DNA of 64,000 nucleotides from JBBDXS01 sp040902195 (GTDB lineage Bacteria > Chloroflexota > Dehalococcoidia > DSTF01 > RBG-16-68-14). Position numbers and translations under genes: made by a program. Under the pieces are notes generated by a model. That model did not search any database. It had not been told where the DNA came from and worked only from the letters and a program-made list of their open reading frames with translations. The stretch lies in contig JBBDXS010000019.1 of the NCBI GenBank assembly GCA_040902195.1, forward strand, positions 248,001 to 312,000, in the 5' to 3' direction. Shown one piece after another: positions 50,633-59,207 of this stretch (the first letter of the stretch is position 1; the number at the start of each line of letters is the position of its first letter).

Positions 50633-51013
50633 ATGGCGGCGACGCCTTCGGTGCTCATCGCCGAAGACTTCCCGGAATTTCGCCAGCGCATCCTCTCTCT
50701 GCTTCAGCCGCTCGACCTGGCCTGCATCCCCGTCGCGAACGGCCGGCTCGCCATCGAAGTGCTGCGCGACCTGTCGCAGGACCTCCACCTGCTGATCACT
50801 GACATGGACATGCCCGTGCATACCGGCTGGGAGGTCATCGAGGCGGCGAGGACGCATCGGGGGACGGACCTGCCTATCATCATGCAGACAGGCGAAGCAA
50901 AGTATACCTACGTACGCCGCCGCGCCGAGGAGTTCGGCATCGTCCTTCTCGACAAGCAGGAGATAGGCGAGCGCCTGGGCACTGAAGTGCGCAGCGCACT
51001 TGGCCTAGCTTAG
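50633..51013 (+). CDS. Single-domain response regulator
   Basis: A 126-residue receiver with VLIAEDFPEFR (acidic pair), phosphoacceptor Asp in LLITDMDMPVHTG, Thr in IMQTGEAK and Lys in LLDKQE. There is no output domain. It starts two nt after the NYN gene and ends the operon; its last nine bases overlap the convergent methyltransferase gene. Confidence 0.85.
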   Translation: MAATPSVLIAEDFPEFRQRILSLLQPLDLACIPVANGRLAIEVLRDLSQDLHLLITDMDMPVHTGWEVIEAARTHRGTDLPIIMQTGEAKYTYVRRRAEEFGIVLLDKQEIGERLGTEVRSALGLA

Positions 51014-51787
51014 GGGTTCCTCCGCCTCGAGCCGCCTTTGCGCAAGCGCCGCATACTCCTCGACGGACTCGATGAGCGCCCAGCGGCGCTCGTGGCGCTG
51101 CGCCGCGACGGCCAGCGTGCCTGCGCCGCCGAACGGGTCGAGGATGAGCTCGCCGCTCCCGGACGCAATCAGGACGAGCCGCTCGACCAACGCGAGCGGC
51201 TTCTGCGACGGATGCGCGCCGTTTACGCGCTCCTTCTTCGAGGTAACGGGAAACTCCCAGACGTTGCGCAGTTGGCGGCCGTTGTTCATCTCTTTCGCCT
51301 TCCAGTAGTTGAACGTCCAGCCCTTCGCGCGCTTCGGTGTCTCGTTCACGGCCCAGACGATCTGCTCGGTGCTTTCGGTCAGCATGCGCGCCGTGATGTT
51401 CGGCTGCGCGTTCGGCTTGAACCAGACGATCGAGTTCAGGATCCGCCGGTCGAGCAGGTGCCCGAGCACGAAGCCGAGCAGGTAGATGTTGTGGAACGTG
51501 CCGAAGACGAGGATGTTCCCGTTCGGTTTGACGACGCGGCAGACCTCGCGCAGCCAGTCGACCGTGAAGCGAAAGTACTCGTCCTCGCCGAACGAGTCCC
51601 ACGCCTCCTCCATCGTGATGTGCGACGAGAACGCCCAGCCGAGCCCCTTCTTGCTCCGCCGTCCGCGCCCCGAGGCGATGTTGAACGGCGGGTCCGCGAT
51701 GCAATGGTCGACCGAGGCGTCCGGCCACGAGCGCATGATCTCCAGGCAGTCGCCGGTGTAGATGCGGTCGGGCGTCGGATTGGGCAC
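51005..51787 (-). CDS. Solitary DNA methyltransferase (beta class)
   Basis: A 260-residue S-adenosylmethionine-dependent adenine/cytosine-N methyltransferase. The catalytic motif IV is CIADPPFNIASG near residue 30, the target-recognition region is in the middle (NARQ-like QPNITARML, WEFPVTSKKERVNGAHPSQKP), and motif I is at the end (LILDPFGGAGTLAVAA). This order defines the beta class, the same as CcrM and MboII-type enzymes. No cognate restriction gene is adjacent. The start is GTG 51787, four nt after the stop of the kinase gene, at the tail of the pyr operon. Confidence 0.9.
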   Translation of the reverse strand: MPNPTPDRIYTGDCLEIMRSWPDASVDHCIADPPFNIASGRGRRSKKGLGWAFSSHITMEEAWDSFGEDEYFRFTVDWLREVCRVVKPNGNILVFGTFHNIYLLGFVLGHLLDRRILNSIVWFKPNAQPNITARMLTESTEQIVWAVNETPKRAKGWTFNYWKAKEMNNGRQLRNVWEFPVTSKKERVNGAHPSQKPLALVERLVLIASGSGELILDPFGGAGTLAVAAQRHERRWALIESVEEYAALAQRRLEAEEPLS

Positions 51788-51791
51788 GGTG

Positions 51792-52292
51792 TTAGGCTCC
51801 CAGGTAGTCCAGCGCAAGCGCCAGACAGCGCTCGAGCGGCTGCGTCGTGTCGATGCGCAGGTACGCGCCAGACGGAGCATGGGTTTGCCACTCGGGCGGG
51901 ACGGGCATGTCGGGCTGGCTGCGCAGCCGGGGGCGCTCCTTCAGCCGCCGGCTCAGCTCCGTGACATCCGCGCAGATGCACTCGATGAAGTAGTAGGGCA
52001 CCTCGCGCGCCTCCGCGATCGCCGCGCCTCGCGCCGGGATCGTGTCGTAGAACGAAGGGCTGTCGAGCACAACGGCCATGTCCTGTCCGAGCAGGTGGCC
52101 GGCCAGCGCGAAGAGGCCCTCGTACGCGATCGCGCCGGCGCGCTCGCCGTCCTGTACGCCGGCATCGAGCGCAGCCGTCTTCAGCACGTCCTTATCGATC
52201 ACGACGGCGCCGCTGCGCTCCCCGATCAGGCGCGCCAGGGCGCTCTTGCCGGAGCCCGGCGCGCCCGCCATCTGAAGCAAAAACACGCTCAT
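51792..52292 (-). CDS. P-loop kinase (AAA/zeta-toxin-like fold)
   Basis: A 166-residue small kinase with Walker A MAGAPGSGKSALARLI, VVIDKDVLKTA and a lid region RRLKERPRLRSQPD. It resembles AAA_33-type kinases that phosphorylate small molecules such as gluconate, chloramphenicol or nucleosides. The substrate is not identifiable. The ATG at 52292 overlaps the pyrK stop (ATGA), so it is translated with the pyr operon. A longer frame upstream only shadows pyrK. Confidence 0.82.
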   Translation of the reverse strand: MSVFLLQMAGAPGSGKSALARLIGERSGAVVIDKDVLKTAALDAGVQDGERAGAIAYEGLFALAGHLLGQDMAVVLDSPSFYDTIPARGAAIAEAREVPYYFIECICADVTELSRRLKERPRLRSQPDMPVPPEWQTHAPSGAYLRIDTTQPLERCLALALDYLGA

Positions 52293-53104
52293 CCGAACAC
52301 GTCCCGCAGCTCGAAATTTGGGCCGTCCTTGCACACGAGGCGCATCCCGCGGCGCGTTTCGACGGCGCAACCGTAACAGATGCCCGTGCCGCAGCCCATC
52401 CGCTCCTCCATCAGCACCTGCACGGAGCGGCGCAGGCGCAGCGGCCGCATCGCGTCGGCCATCCCGCGGAACATGGCGTTCGGCCCGCACGCGAACGCCT
52501 GGTCGCACCACTCGAGGTGCTCGACGAACGCCTCCGTCGCGAGGCCTTGCTTGCCCAACGAACCGTCCTCCGTCATCACGACGACTTCGACCTCCGGCTG
52601 AAGGAGCGCCGCGGGAAAGATCTGCTCCTTCGTTCGGCCGCCGAGCACAAGCGTAATGCTCTTGCCCTGTTCGATCGCTTCGTCGGCGAGCCAGACGAGC
52701 GGCGCCACGCCGATGCCGCCCGCGACGAACAGGAGCTGCCGCGAGCTGGCGCCGACGCTATAGCCGTGCCCGAGCGGCCCCCAGCAGTAGACGAGGTCGC
52801 CCTCCTTTCGTGACGCCAGCCACGCCGTGCCGCGCCCGACAACGTCGTACAGGATCGACCACTCTTGACCGTGCTCGCCGGGGCGGAAACGATGGATGCT
52901 CATCGCGCGTGGGAGGAGCGGGTCGTCGGGAAGGGCGATAGCGGCGGGCGGCGTCTCGCCGAGCGCGGGCGCGTCGACGCACCGCAGCATCACGAACTGG
53001 CCCGGCTGCGACTCGCGCACGGCGTCCGACGGAGCGAACCACATCACGTACGTCGTGCCGTAAAGGCGTTCGTTCTGGACCACGCGCGCGAACGATGTAT
53101 TCAT
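52289..53104 (-). CDS. pyrK: Dihydroorotate dehydrogenase electron-transfer subunit PyrK
   Basis: A 271-residue FAD/2Fe-2S protein that passes electrons from PyrD to NAD+. The FAD-binding region has RAMSIHRF, the NAD region LLFVAGGIGVAPLVWLADEA, and the 2Fe-2S ligands are in MGCGTGICYGCAVET and LVCKDGP. The ATG at 53104 overlaps the carB stop (ATGA). Its presence makes PyrD class 1B, although pyrD lies elsewhere in the window. Confidence 0.92.
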   Translation of the reverse strand: MNTSFARVVQNERLYGTTYVMWFAPSDAVRESQPGQFVMLRCVDAPALGETPPAAIALPDDPLLPRAMSIHRFRPGEHGQEWSILYDVVGRGTAWLASRKEGDLVYCWGPLGHGYSVGASSRQLLFVAGGIGVAPLVWLADEAIEQGKSITLVLGGRTKEQIFPAALLQPEVEVVVMTEDGSLGKQGLATEAFVEHLEWCDQAFACGPNAMFRGMADAMRPLRLRRSVQVLMEERMGCGTGICYGCAVETRRGMRLVCKDGPNFELRDVFG

Positions 53105-56100
53105 CGCCGTCGGTACTCTGCGAGCGGCTGTACGGAGTAAGACTGCACGCCGGCAAGCAGCGCCTCGGCGGCGGCGCGCGCGGTATCGAGGCTGGTAAAG
53201 CAGGGGATGCGGCGCTCTGCCGCCGCGCGGCGGATGTGGAAGCCGTCTCGCAACGTGCCGGTCAGGCGGCCTTCCGGGATGTTGATCACGCCATCGACGG
53301 TGTGATCGCGGATCACGTCGACGACGTTCGGGTGCCCTTCGTTCAGACGCTTCGTCACCTCCTCGACCGGCAACCCGATCCGCTCCAGCATGCCCGCCGT
53401 TCCCTCTGTGGCATAGAGACGGAAGCCCCCCTGCGCGAGCAGCCGGATGATCGGGACGGCCTCGTCCTTGTACCGGTCCGCGATGCTCAGCAGGATGCCG
53501 CCTCCTGCGGGCAGCGCCAGCTCCGCCGACAAGATCGCCTTCGCCAGCGCCGCCGGGAAGGTGTAATCGACGCCCATCACTTCGCCCGTCGACTTCATCT
53601 CGGGCCCAAGGTACGTGTCGACGCCGATCAGCTTCGACATCGAAAATGCCGGCGCCTTCACGGCGACGAGCGGCTGCGCCGGCCACAGGCCTCCGTCGTA
53701 GCCCTGCGCGCCAAGCGAGCGGCCCAGCATGACGTTCGCGGCCAGCCGCACGAGCGGCACGCCGGTGACCTTCGAGATGAACGGGACCGTGCGGCTGGAG
53801 CGCGGGTTCACCTCCAGGACAAACACATCGCCGCGCACGATGACGTACTGAATGTTCATCAGCCCGTGCACCTGTAGCGCGACGCCGATGCGCTGCGTGT
53901 AGTCGACGACGACGTCGACCTCGGCCTGCGTGAGGTTGATCGGCGGGTACACGGCCATCGAGTCGCCCGAGTGCACGCCCGCGCGCTCGATGTGCTCCAT
54001 GATGCCGGGGATCAGCACCTGCGTGCCGTCGCAGACGGCGTCTACCTCCACCTCGCGGCCCTCGAAGTACTTATCGATCAGGATCGGCCTGCCGGGGCCG
54101 GCGACCTCCGCGGCAGCCGCGACGTAATGGGTCAGCTCTTCCTCGTTCTGCACGATCTCCATCGCGCGTCCGCCCAGGACGTAGCTCGGCCGCACGAGGA
54201 CGGGGTACTCGATCGCGTTAGCCGTGTTGATCGCCTCCTCGAGGTTGGTGATCGCGGCGCCGGGCGGCTGTGGCACGCCGAGGCGCGCGAGGAACTCCTC
54301 GAATCGTCCGCGGTCCTCCGCAACATCGATCGCGTCCGCGCTCGAGCCGATGATCGGCATACCGGCGCTGTGCAGCGGCGCCGCCAGGTTAATCGCTGTT
54401 TGTCCACCGAACTGCACGATCGATGGCGGCGCGCTGCCGTTCGCGATATGCGCCGTCTCGCCCGGCGCGACCATCGGCCGTTCCGTCACGCCGGCCTCGT
54501 TCTCGAGGATGTCCCGCACCGATTCCTCATCGAGCGGTTCGAAGTAGAGCCGGTCCGACGTGTCGAAGTCGGTCGAGACGGTCTCGGGATTGGAGTTCGC
54601 GATGAGCGCGCGATAGCCGGCCTCTTGCAGCGCCCACGCGGCGTGCACGGAGCAGTAATCGAATTCGATCCCCTGACCGATGCGGATCGGCCCGGAGCCG
54701 ATGACGAGCGCCTTGTCGCCCTCGAGCGGCTCGGCTTCGTTCTCGTCCTCGTACGTGCTGTAGAAGTACGGCGTCGCGGCGTCGAACTCCGCCGCGCAGG
54801 TATCGACCATCTTGTACGCCGGCCGGATCCCCCACTCGAGGCGGCGCAGTCGCACGCGCTCCGGCAGCTCCCCGGCGAGCGCGCCGATCTGCTCGTCAGA
54901 GAAGCCGAGACGTTTCGCCTGGCGCATCAGGTCGGGCGAGAGCGCCTCGCTTAGCAGCGTTCGTTCCATCGCGACGATGTTGCCGAGCTTGTGCAGGAAC
55001 CATGGGTCGATGCCGGTCTTGCGCGAGATCTCCATCGGCTCGACTTCGCGGCGCAGCGCGGCCATGAGCCGCCAGAGGCGATCGTCGGTGGCGGGTAGGG
55101 GACCCTCGAAGAAATCGACCCCCTGCCAGGCCGGGTCTTCCCAGAGCAGCGACCTGCCCCCCTGTTCGAGCGAACGCACCGCCTTCTGGATCGCCGCCTC
55201 AAACGACCGGTCGATCGCCATCACCTCGCCCGTCGCCTTCATCTGCGTGCCCAGCGTGCGGTCACCCAGCGGAAACTTGTCGAACGGCCAGCGTGGGATC
55301 TTCGCGACGACGTAGTCGAGCGCGGGCTCAAACGCGGCGGTCGTCCTCTGCGTCACGGCGTTCGGAATCTCATCGAGGCGCTTGCCGACCGCGATCTTGC
55401 TCGCGACGCGCGCGATTGGATAGCCGGTTGCCTTCGACGCGAGCGCGGAGCTGCGCGACACGCGCGGGTTCACCTCGATCACGTAGTACGGCGGATTGTC
55501 TTCGTCGCTCGGCGTCGACCAGTCCGCGATCTCGTGCCGCGGCGCGAGCGCGAACTGCACGTTGCAGCCGCCTTCGATGCCCAGCGCGCTGATGATGCGC
55601 AGGCTCGCCGAGCGGAGCATCTGGTACTCCTTGTCCGAGAGCGTCTGGCTCGGCGCGACAACGATGCTGTCGCCCGTATGCACGCCCATCGGATCGAGGT
55701 TCTCCATGTTGCAGATCGTGATGCACGTGCCCGCGGAGTCGCGCATCACTTCGTACTCGATCTCCTTCCAGCCGAGGAGCGACCGTTCGAGCAGCACCTG
55801 GCCAATCGGGCTGGCGGCGATGCCCCCCGCCGTGATCCGCTCGAGCTCCTCCATTGTCGATGCGATGCCGCCGCCGGTGCCGCCGAGCGTATACGCCGGC
55901 CGCACGACAAGTGGCAGGCCCATGCGCGCGACGACCTCGCGCGCTTCCTCTAGCGATGTGACGGTCGCGCTGTCGGGCGCCGGCTCACCGATCGAGCGCA
56001 GCAGGTCGGCGAAGAGCTGGCGGTCCTCCGCCGTCCGGATCGTTTCCAGAGGCGTGCCGAGCATGCGGACGCCGTACTTCTCCAGCACGCCCGCATCCGC

Positions 56101-56397
56101 CAGCGCGACGGCGAGATTCAGCCCCGTCTGGCCACCGAGCGTCGGTAGCAGCCCGTCCGGCCGCTCGCGTTCGATGATGCGCGAGACGACCTCGACAGTG
56201 AGCGGCTCGATGTAGACAACGTCCGCGATGCCTTCGTCCGTCATGATCGTCGCCGGGTTCGAGTTGACGAGGACGGAGATCACGCCTTCCTCGCGCATCG
56301 CCTTGCAGGCCTGCGTGCCGGCGTAGTCGAACTCCGCGGCCTGCCCGATGATGATTGGTCCGGAGCCGATGATGAGGACCTTCGAAGGTTTGGTCAT
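53101..56397 (-). CDS. carB: Carbamoyl-phosphate synthase large subunit
   Basis: CarB makes carbamoyl phosphate from bicarbonate, ammonia (from CarA) and two ATP. The 1098 residues contain the two homologous ATP-grasp halves: the first begins KVLIIGSGPIIIGQAAEFDY, the second at about residue 565 (ALVIGSGPIRIGQGIEFDYC). PAYTLGGTGGG and RPSYVLGGRAMEIVQ are the ATP loops. A C-terminal MGS-like allosteric domain ends the protein. It starts at ATG 56397, overlapping the membrane-protein stop (ATGA), and runs into pyrK. Confidence 0.97.
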   Translation of the reverse strand: MTKPSKVLIIGSGPIIIGQAAEFDYAGTQACKAMREEGVISVLVNSNPATIMTDEGIADVVYIEPLTVEVVSRIIERERPDGLLPTLGGQTGLNLAVALADAGVLEKYGVRMLGTPLETIRTAEDRQLFADLLRSIGEPAPDSATVTSLEEAREVVARMGLPLVVRPAYTLGGTGGGIASTMEELERITAGGIAASPIGQVLLERSLLGWKEIEYEVMRDSAGTCITICNMENLDPMGVHTGDSIVVAPSQTLSDKEYQMLRSASLRIISALGIEGGCNVQFALAPRHEIADWSTPSDEDNPPYYVIEVNPRVSRSSALASKATGYPIARVASKIAVGKRLDEIPNAVTQRTTAAFEPALDYVVAKIPRWPFDKFPLGDRTLGTQMKATGEVMAIDRSFEAAIQKAVRSLEQGGRSLLWEDPAWQGVDFFEGPLPATDDRLWRLMAALRREVEPMEISRKTGIDPWFLHKLGNIVAMERTLLSEALSPDLMRQAKRLGFSDEQIGALAGELPERVRLRRLEWGIRPAYKMVDTCAAEFDAATPYFYSTYEDENEAEPLEGDKALVIGSGPIRIGQGIEFDYCSVHAAWALQEAGYRALIANSNPETVSTDFDTSDRLYFEPLDEESVRDILENEAGVTERPMVAPGETAHIANGSAPPSIVQFGGQTAINLAAPLHSAGMPIIGSSADAIDVAEDRGRFEEFLARLGVPQPPGAAITNLEEAINTANAIEYPVLVRPSYVLGGRAMEIVQNEEELTHYVAAAAEVAGPGRPILIDKYFEGREVEVDAVCDGTQVLIPGIMEHIERAGVHSGDSMAVYPPINLTQAEVDVVVDYTQRIGVALQVHGLMNIQYVIVRGDVFVLEVNPRSSRTVPFISKVTGVPLVRLAANVMLGRSLGAQGYDGGLWPAQPLVAVKAPAFSMSKLIGVDTYLGPEMKSTGEVMGVDYTFPAALAKAILSAELALPAGGGILLSIADRYKDEAVPIIRLLAQGGFRLYATEGTAGMLERIGLPVEEVTKRLNEGHPNVVDVIRDHTVDGVINIPEGRLTGTLRDGFHIRRAAAERRIPCFTSLDTARAAAEALLAGVQSYSVQPLAEYRRR

Positions 56398-56870
56398 CGC
56401 TTCGTTGCGGTGATCCTGCGGCGCGGCCTATCGCGTATCGTCGGCATCGAGCGGTCCAGGCCGAGGAACCAGCCCGGGATGCTGAACCCGACAAGGAAGG
56501 TGATGACAAGCGGCACGATCAGCTCGATGGCGAGCGGCCAGTCTGTGAACTTGACGATGATCGACATGGTCCCCAGCCCGCACGCGGCGATGATCAGCGC
56601 CGTTACATAGCCCATCCACTCCGTGATCCAGTCCGAGGCGCGCGGCCAGAAGACGTACACGATGAGAACGAAGATCAGCGTCGAGACGCCGGCCGCGCCC
56701 CACGAGCCGAGCCAGACGTAGACCGCGCGGTCGTAGTTGCCGTCCACCGCAAGGCCGATGCCGCCCACCACGCCGACGATCATCAGTACGGGGATCGCTT
56801 CGAGCGTCATGCCCGCGATGCACAGCAGGCCGTACGCCAGGCGCCCCAGAACGTCGATCTTGCCGATCAC
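56394..56870 (-). CDS. Four-helix membrane protein in the pyr operon
   Basis: A 158-residue integral membrane protein with about four hydrophobic segments (roughly 14-42, 50-75, 84-106 and 110-138) and a basic C-terminus (RDRPRRRITATKR). I do not recognise the family. It is co-translated with carB (ATGA overlap) and 21 nt after the GNAT gene. There is no visible reason for a pyrimidine role; a uracil permease would be far longer. Confidence 0.72.
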   Translation of the reverse strand: MIGKIDVLGRLAYGLLCIAGMTLEAIPVLMIVGVVGGIGLAVDGNYDRAVYVWLGSWGAAGVSTLIFVLIVYVFWPRASDWITEWMGYVTALIIAACGLGTMSIIVKFTDWPLAIELIVPLVITFLVGFSIPGWFLGLDRSMPTIRDRPRRRITATKR

Positions 56871-56891
56871 GTAGCGGCGGTCCTTCGTTCC

Positions 56892-57359
56892 TTACTCACG
56901 TTCTTCGTAGAGCGGCAACTCGAAGACGGCTTCCGGGTTGGTGATGGGCACGAGCGCGCCGATGCTCGAAAGGAAGCTCAGCGCAGTGTCGTTCATCTTC
57001 GGGAGCCGCCCCCGGATGCGCTTGTAGCCCTTGTCGCGCGCAAAGCCCAGCGCGTACTCCGCCAGCGCCGTACCGATGCCCTGCCGCCGGTACTCCGGCA
57101 GCAGCCACACGCCGACGACGGCGGTGTCCGGCTCGTACGTGTCGTAGTCGATCGCGCTGAAGCCGAGCGGCTTGCCGTTGAGCAGGCAGAGGAAGATGCC
57201 GCCTTCGCCGCCCTGTCGCGTCAGCCACGTGCGCACCTGGTCGGACGACATCGGTCCTTCGAAGCCCACAGGGTTCGGCTCCTTCAGCACGGCTTCGATG
57301 ATCGACGAGACGGCGTCGGCATCGTGGATCGTGGCCTGTCGATATGTCGGCTCGGTCAT
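56892..57359 (-). CDS. GNAT-family acetyltransferase
   Basis: A 155-residue acetyltransferase. The GNAT core is VVGVWLLPEYRRQGIGTALA (acetyl-CoA pyrophosphate loop R/Q-x-x-G-x-G/A), then YALGFARDKGYKRIRG. The N-terminus reads YRQATIHDADAVSSIIEAVL. The ATG at 57359 overlaps the carA stop (ATGA). The acceptor substrate is unknown; the gene is a passenger in the pyr operon. Confidence 0.87.
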   Translation of the reverse strand: MTEPTYRQATIHDADAVSSIIEAVLKEPNPVGFEGPMSSDQVRTWLTRQGGEGGIFLCLLNGKPLGFSAIDYDTYEPDTAVVGVWLLPEYRRQGIGTALAEYALGFARDKGYKRIRGRLPKMNDTALSFLSSIGALVPITNPEAVFELPLYEERE

Positions 57360-58450
57360 GCGCGCTGTGCCTCCACTAGCTCCAGGAAGCGCTCGAACAG
57401 GTAGCGGTCGTCGTGTGGGCCCGGCGACGCCTCCGAATGGTACTGGATCGTAAACACCGGCAGCTCCCGATGGCGCAGCCCTTCGCACGTGCCGTCGTTC
57501 AGGTGCGCGTGGCTAACGTCGACGTTCGACGCCAACCCGTCGGGATCGACGGCGTAGCCGTGGTTCTGCGCCGTGATCGTCACCCGCCCGCTCTCGATGT
57601 GCTTGACCGGGTGGTTCGCGCCGCGGTGCCCAAACTTCAGCTTGAACGTCTTCGCGCCCCACGTCCGCGCGAGCACCTGGTGGCCCAGACAGATGCCGAA
57701 GATCGGCACGCGCCCCACGATGCCGCTCGCGGTCTCGGCGGCGTAGTCGAGCAGCGCCGGGTCGCCGGGGCCCGGCGACAGCACGATGCCGTCCGGCTTC
57801 AGATCGAGGATGTCCTGCGCGCTCGTCGTGCAGGGCACGGCCGTCACGCGACAACCCAGCGAGCGCAAGATGCGCATGATGTTGTGCTTCACGCCCAGGT
57901 CGTAGACGACAACGTGTCGCTGTCTGCCTGAGGCGGACTCCGGGTCAGGCCAGCGGAACGGCGCGGCAGCCGTCACCTCGCGCGCGAAGTCCGTGCCGTC
58001 GTAGCGAGGCAGCTCGCGCAGCCGCGCCAGCGCCTCCTCCGGCTCGCGGCGCGTGATCGTGCCCATCATCACGCCCGCGACGCGCAGCCGCCGCGTCAGC
58101 GCCCGCGTATCGATGCCCTCGATGCCGGGGATGCCCGCCGAGGTGAGGTAGCCGTCCAGCGTGCCGGTGCTGCGGAAGTGCGACGGCACGTCGCACGCCT
58201 CGCGCACGACGAAGCCGCGCACCTGCACGCGCCCCGACTCCGTATCGAGGTCGTTCACGCCGTAGTTGCCCTGGAGCGGGAACGTCATCGAGAGAATCTG
58301 CCCCGCGAACGACGGGTCGGTGAGCGCCTCCTGGTAGCCGGTCATCGCCGTCGTAAACACGACCTCCCCATGCGCCTCCGCGTCCGCGCCAAATGCGCGC
58401 CCGGTAAACACAGAGCCGTCCTCGAGGACGAGATGGGCGCGAGTGATCAT
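57356..58450 (-). CDS. carA: Carbamoyl-phosphate synthase small subunit
   Basis: The 364-residue glutaminase subunit supplies ammonia to CarB. The N-terminal domain has VVFTTAMTGYQEALTDPSF. The class I glutamine amidotransferase has the oxyanion segment LSPGPGDP, the nucleophile Cys in PIFGICLGHQVLA, and the catalytic His-Glu in IQYHSEASPGP. The start is ATG 58450 (MITRAHLVLEDGSVF), overlapping the nuclease stop (ATGA). Confidence 0.96.
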   Translation of the reverse strand: MITRAHLVLEDGSVFTGRAFGADAEAHGEVVFTTAMTGYQEALTDPSFAGQILSMTFPLQGNYGVNDLDTESGRVQVRGFVVREACDVPSHFRSTGTLDGYLTSAGIPGIEGIDTRALTRRLRVAGVMMGTITRREPEEALARLRELPRYDGTDFAREVTAAAPFRWPDPESASGRQRHVVVYDLGVKHNIMRILRSLGCRVTAVPCTTSAQDILDLKPDGIVLSPGPGDPALLDYAAETASGIVGRVPIFGICLGHQVLARTWGAKTFKLKFGHRGANHPVKHIESGRVTITAQNHGYAVDPDGLASNVDVSHAHLNDGTCEGLRHRELPVFTIQYHSEASPGPHDDRYLFERFLELVEAQRA

Positions 58451-59205
58451 ACGCTGGGGCCTTCTGGCGGGGCGAACAACTGAAAGTCCACCCGGTAGCA
58501 CAGTAGATCTATGTTCGGTGCAACCATCAGCGCATAACGAAGACGCTCGTCCAAGTCAGGCGCCACGATGAGCCCGTGTACCTTTTGGTTCGGGCTTGTC
58601 AAATTGGACTGAACCCAGCCCATGTAACGTTGACATTGCCCAAGGACTCTATCGCTGCTTCGTCCCTTCTTTAGTTCTATCACCACAAGATCACCTGATG
58701 CGGTGTCCTGGCAAAGGAAGTCGATATTGCCAGTGCCAGTCGCGAATTGCCGACCGCTTCGTCCATCAGCGCCTTCGTACAGCTTGAGAGGCCGGCCAAA
58801 GCCGATCCGGCCCCAGTTTTTGGCCATGAACTCTTCGAGGTGCAACTCGAGCGGAAACTCTAGGGCTTCTTCGGCCGTCTCTTCTGAGTCCTCAGGGTCT
58901 ACTTCGTCGTCCTCGCTTCCGATAGGTCTCCCGCGTTCGTCAAAGAGTCCATCGTTGTCAGGATCGTATGACCTGTACTGTCCACGCCCCATCTTGAAGA
59001 GAACGTCCTTGGGTAGTGAAGGCATGTACTTCTTCGTGCCGTCGTTGGCCGAAAAGGCGCGGAGGTGTTGGCGGATGGTTCTGTCAGTCACTCGGGGATA
59101 GCGCTGCTGGAACCACTGCAGCACCTCATCCGTTGTGAATGGATTACCCAGTTCTCCCGTAGCATCCAGGAGAAGTTGCCATGCGGGTCGGTCATATAGT
59201 GGCAC
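58447..59205 (-). CDS. NucS-like PD-(D/E)XK endonuclease inside the pyr operon
   Basis: A 252-residue protein. Residues about 1-75 look like a winged-helix DNA-binding domain (NPFTTDEVLQWFQQRYPRVTD, RTIRQHLRAFS). An acidic linker (about 95-120) leads to a nuclease domain like the C-terminal part of NucS: LEEFMAKNWGRIGFG, TGTGNIDFLCQDTASGDLVV (metal Asp), IELKKGRSSD (E-x-K) and GQCQRYMGWVQ. NucS cleaves mismatched DNA; the exact activity here is inferred. The GTG at 59205 is two nt after the pyrC stop. GC content is visibly lower than in flanking pyr genes, so it was probably acquired. Confidence 0.8.
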   Translation of the reverse strand: MPLYDRPAWQLLLDATGELGNPFTTDEVLQWFQQRYPRVTDRTIRQHLRAFSANDGTKKYMPSLPKDVLFKMGRGQYRSYDPDNDGLFDERGRPIGSEDDEVDPEDSEETAEEALEFPLELHLEEFMAKNWGRIGFGRPLKLYEGADGRSGRQFATGTGNIDFLCQDTASGDLVVIELKKGRSSDRVLGQCQRYMGWVQSNLTSPNQKVHGLIVAPDLDERLRYALMVAPNIDLLCYRVDFQLFAPPEGPSV

Positions 59206-59207
59206 TT

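Noticed and set aside
52511..53686. Long upstream extensions of pyrK and the P-loop kinase
   Set aside because: They translate the antiphase of carB and pyrK and have compositional shadow features (runs of Arg and Ala); the internal ATG starts have ATGA overlaps and family-like N-termini.
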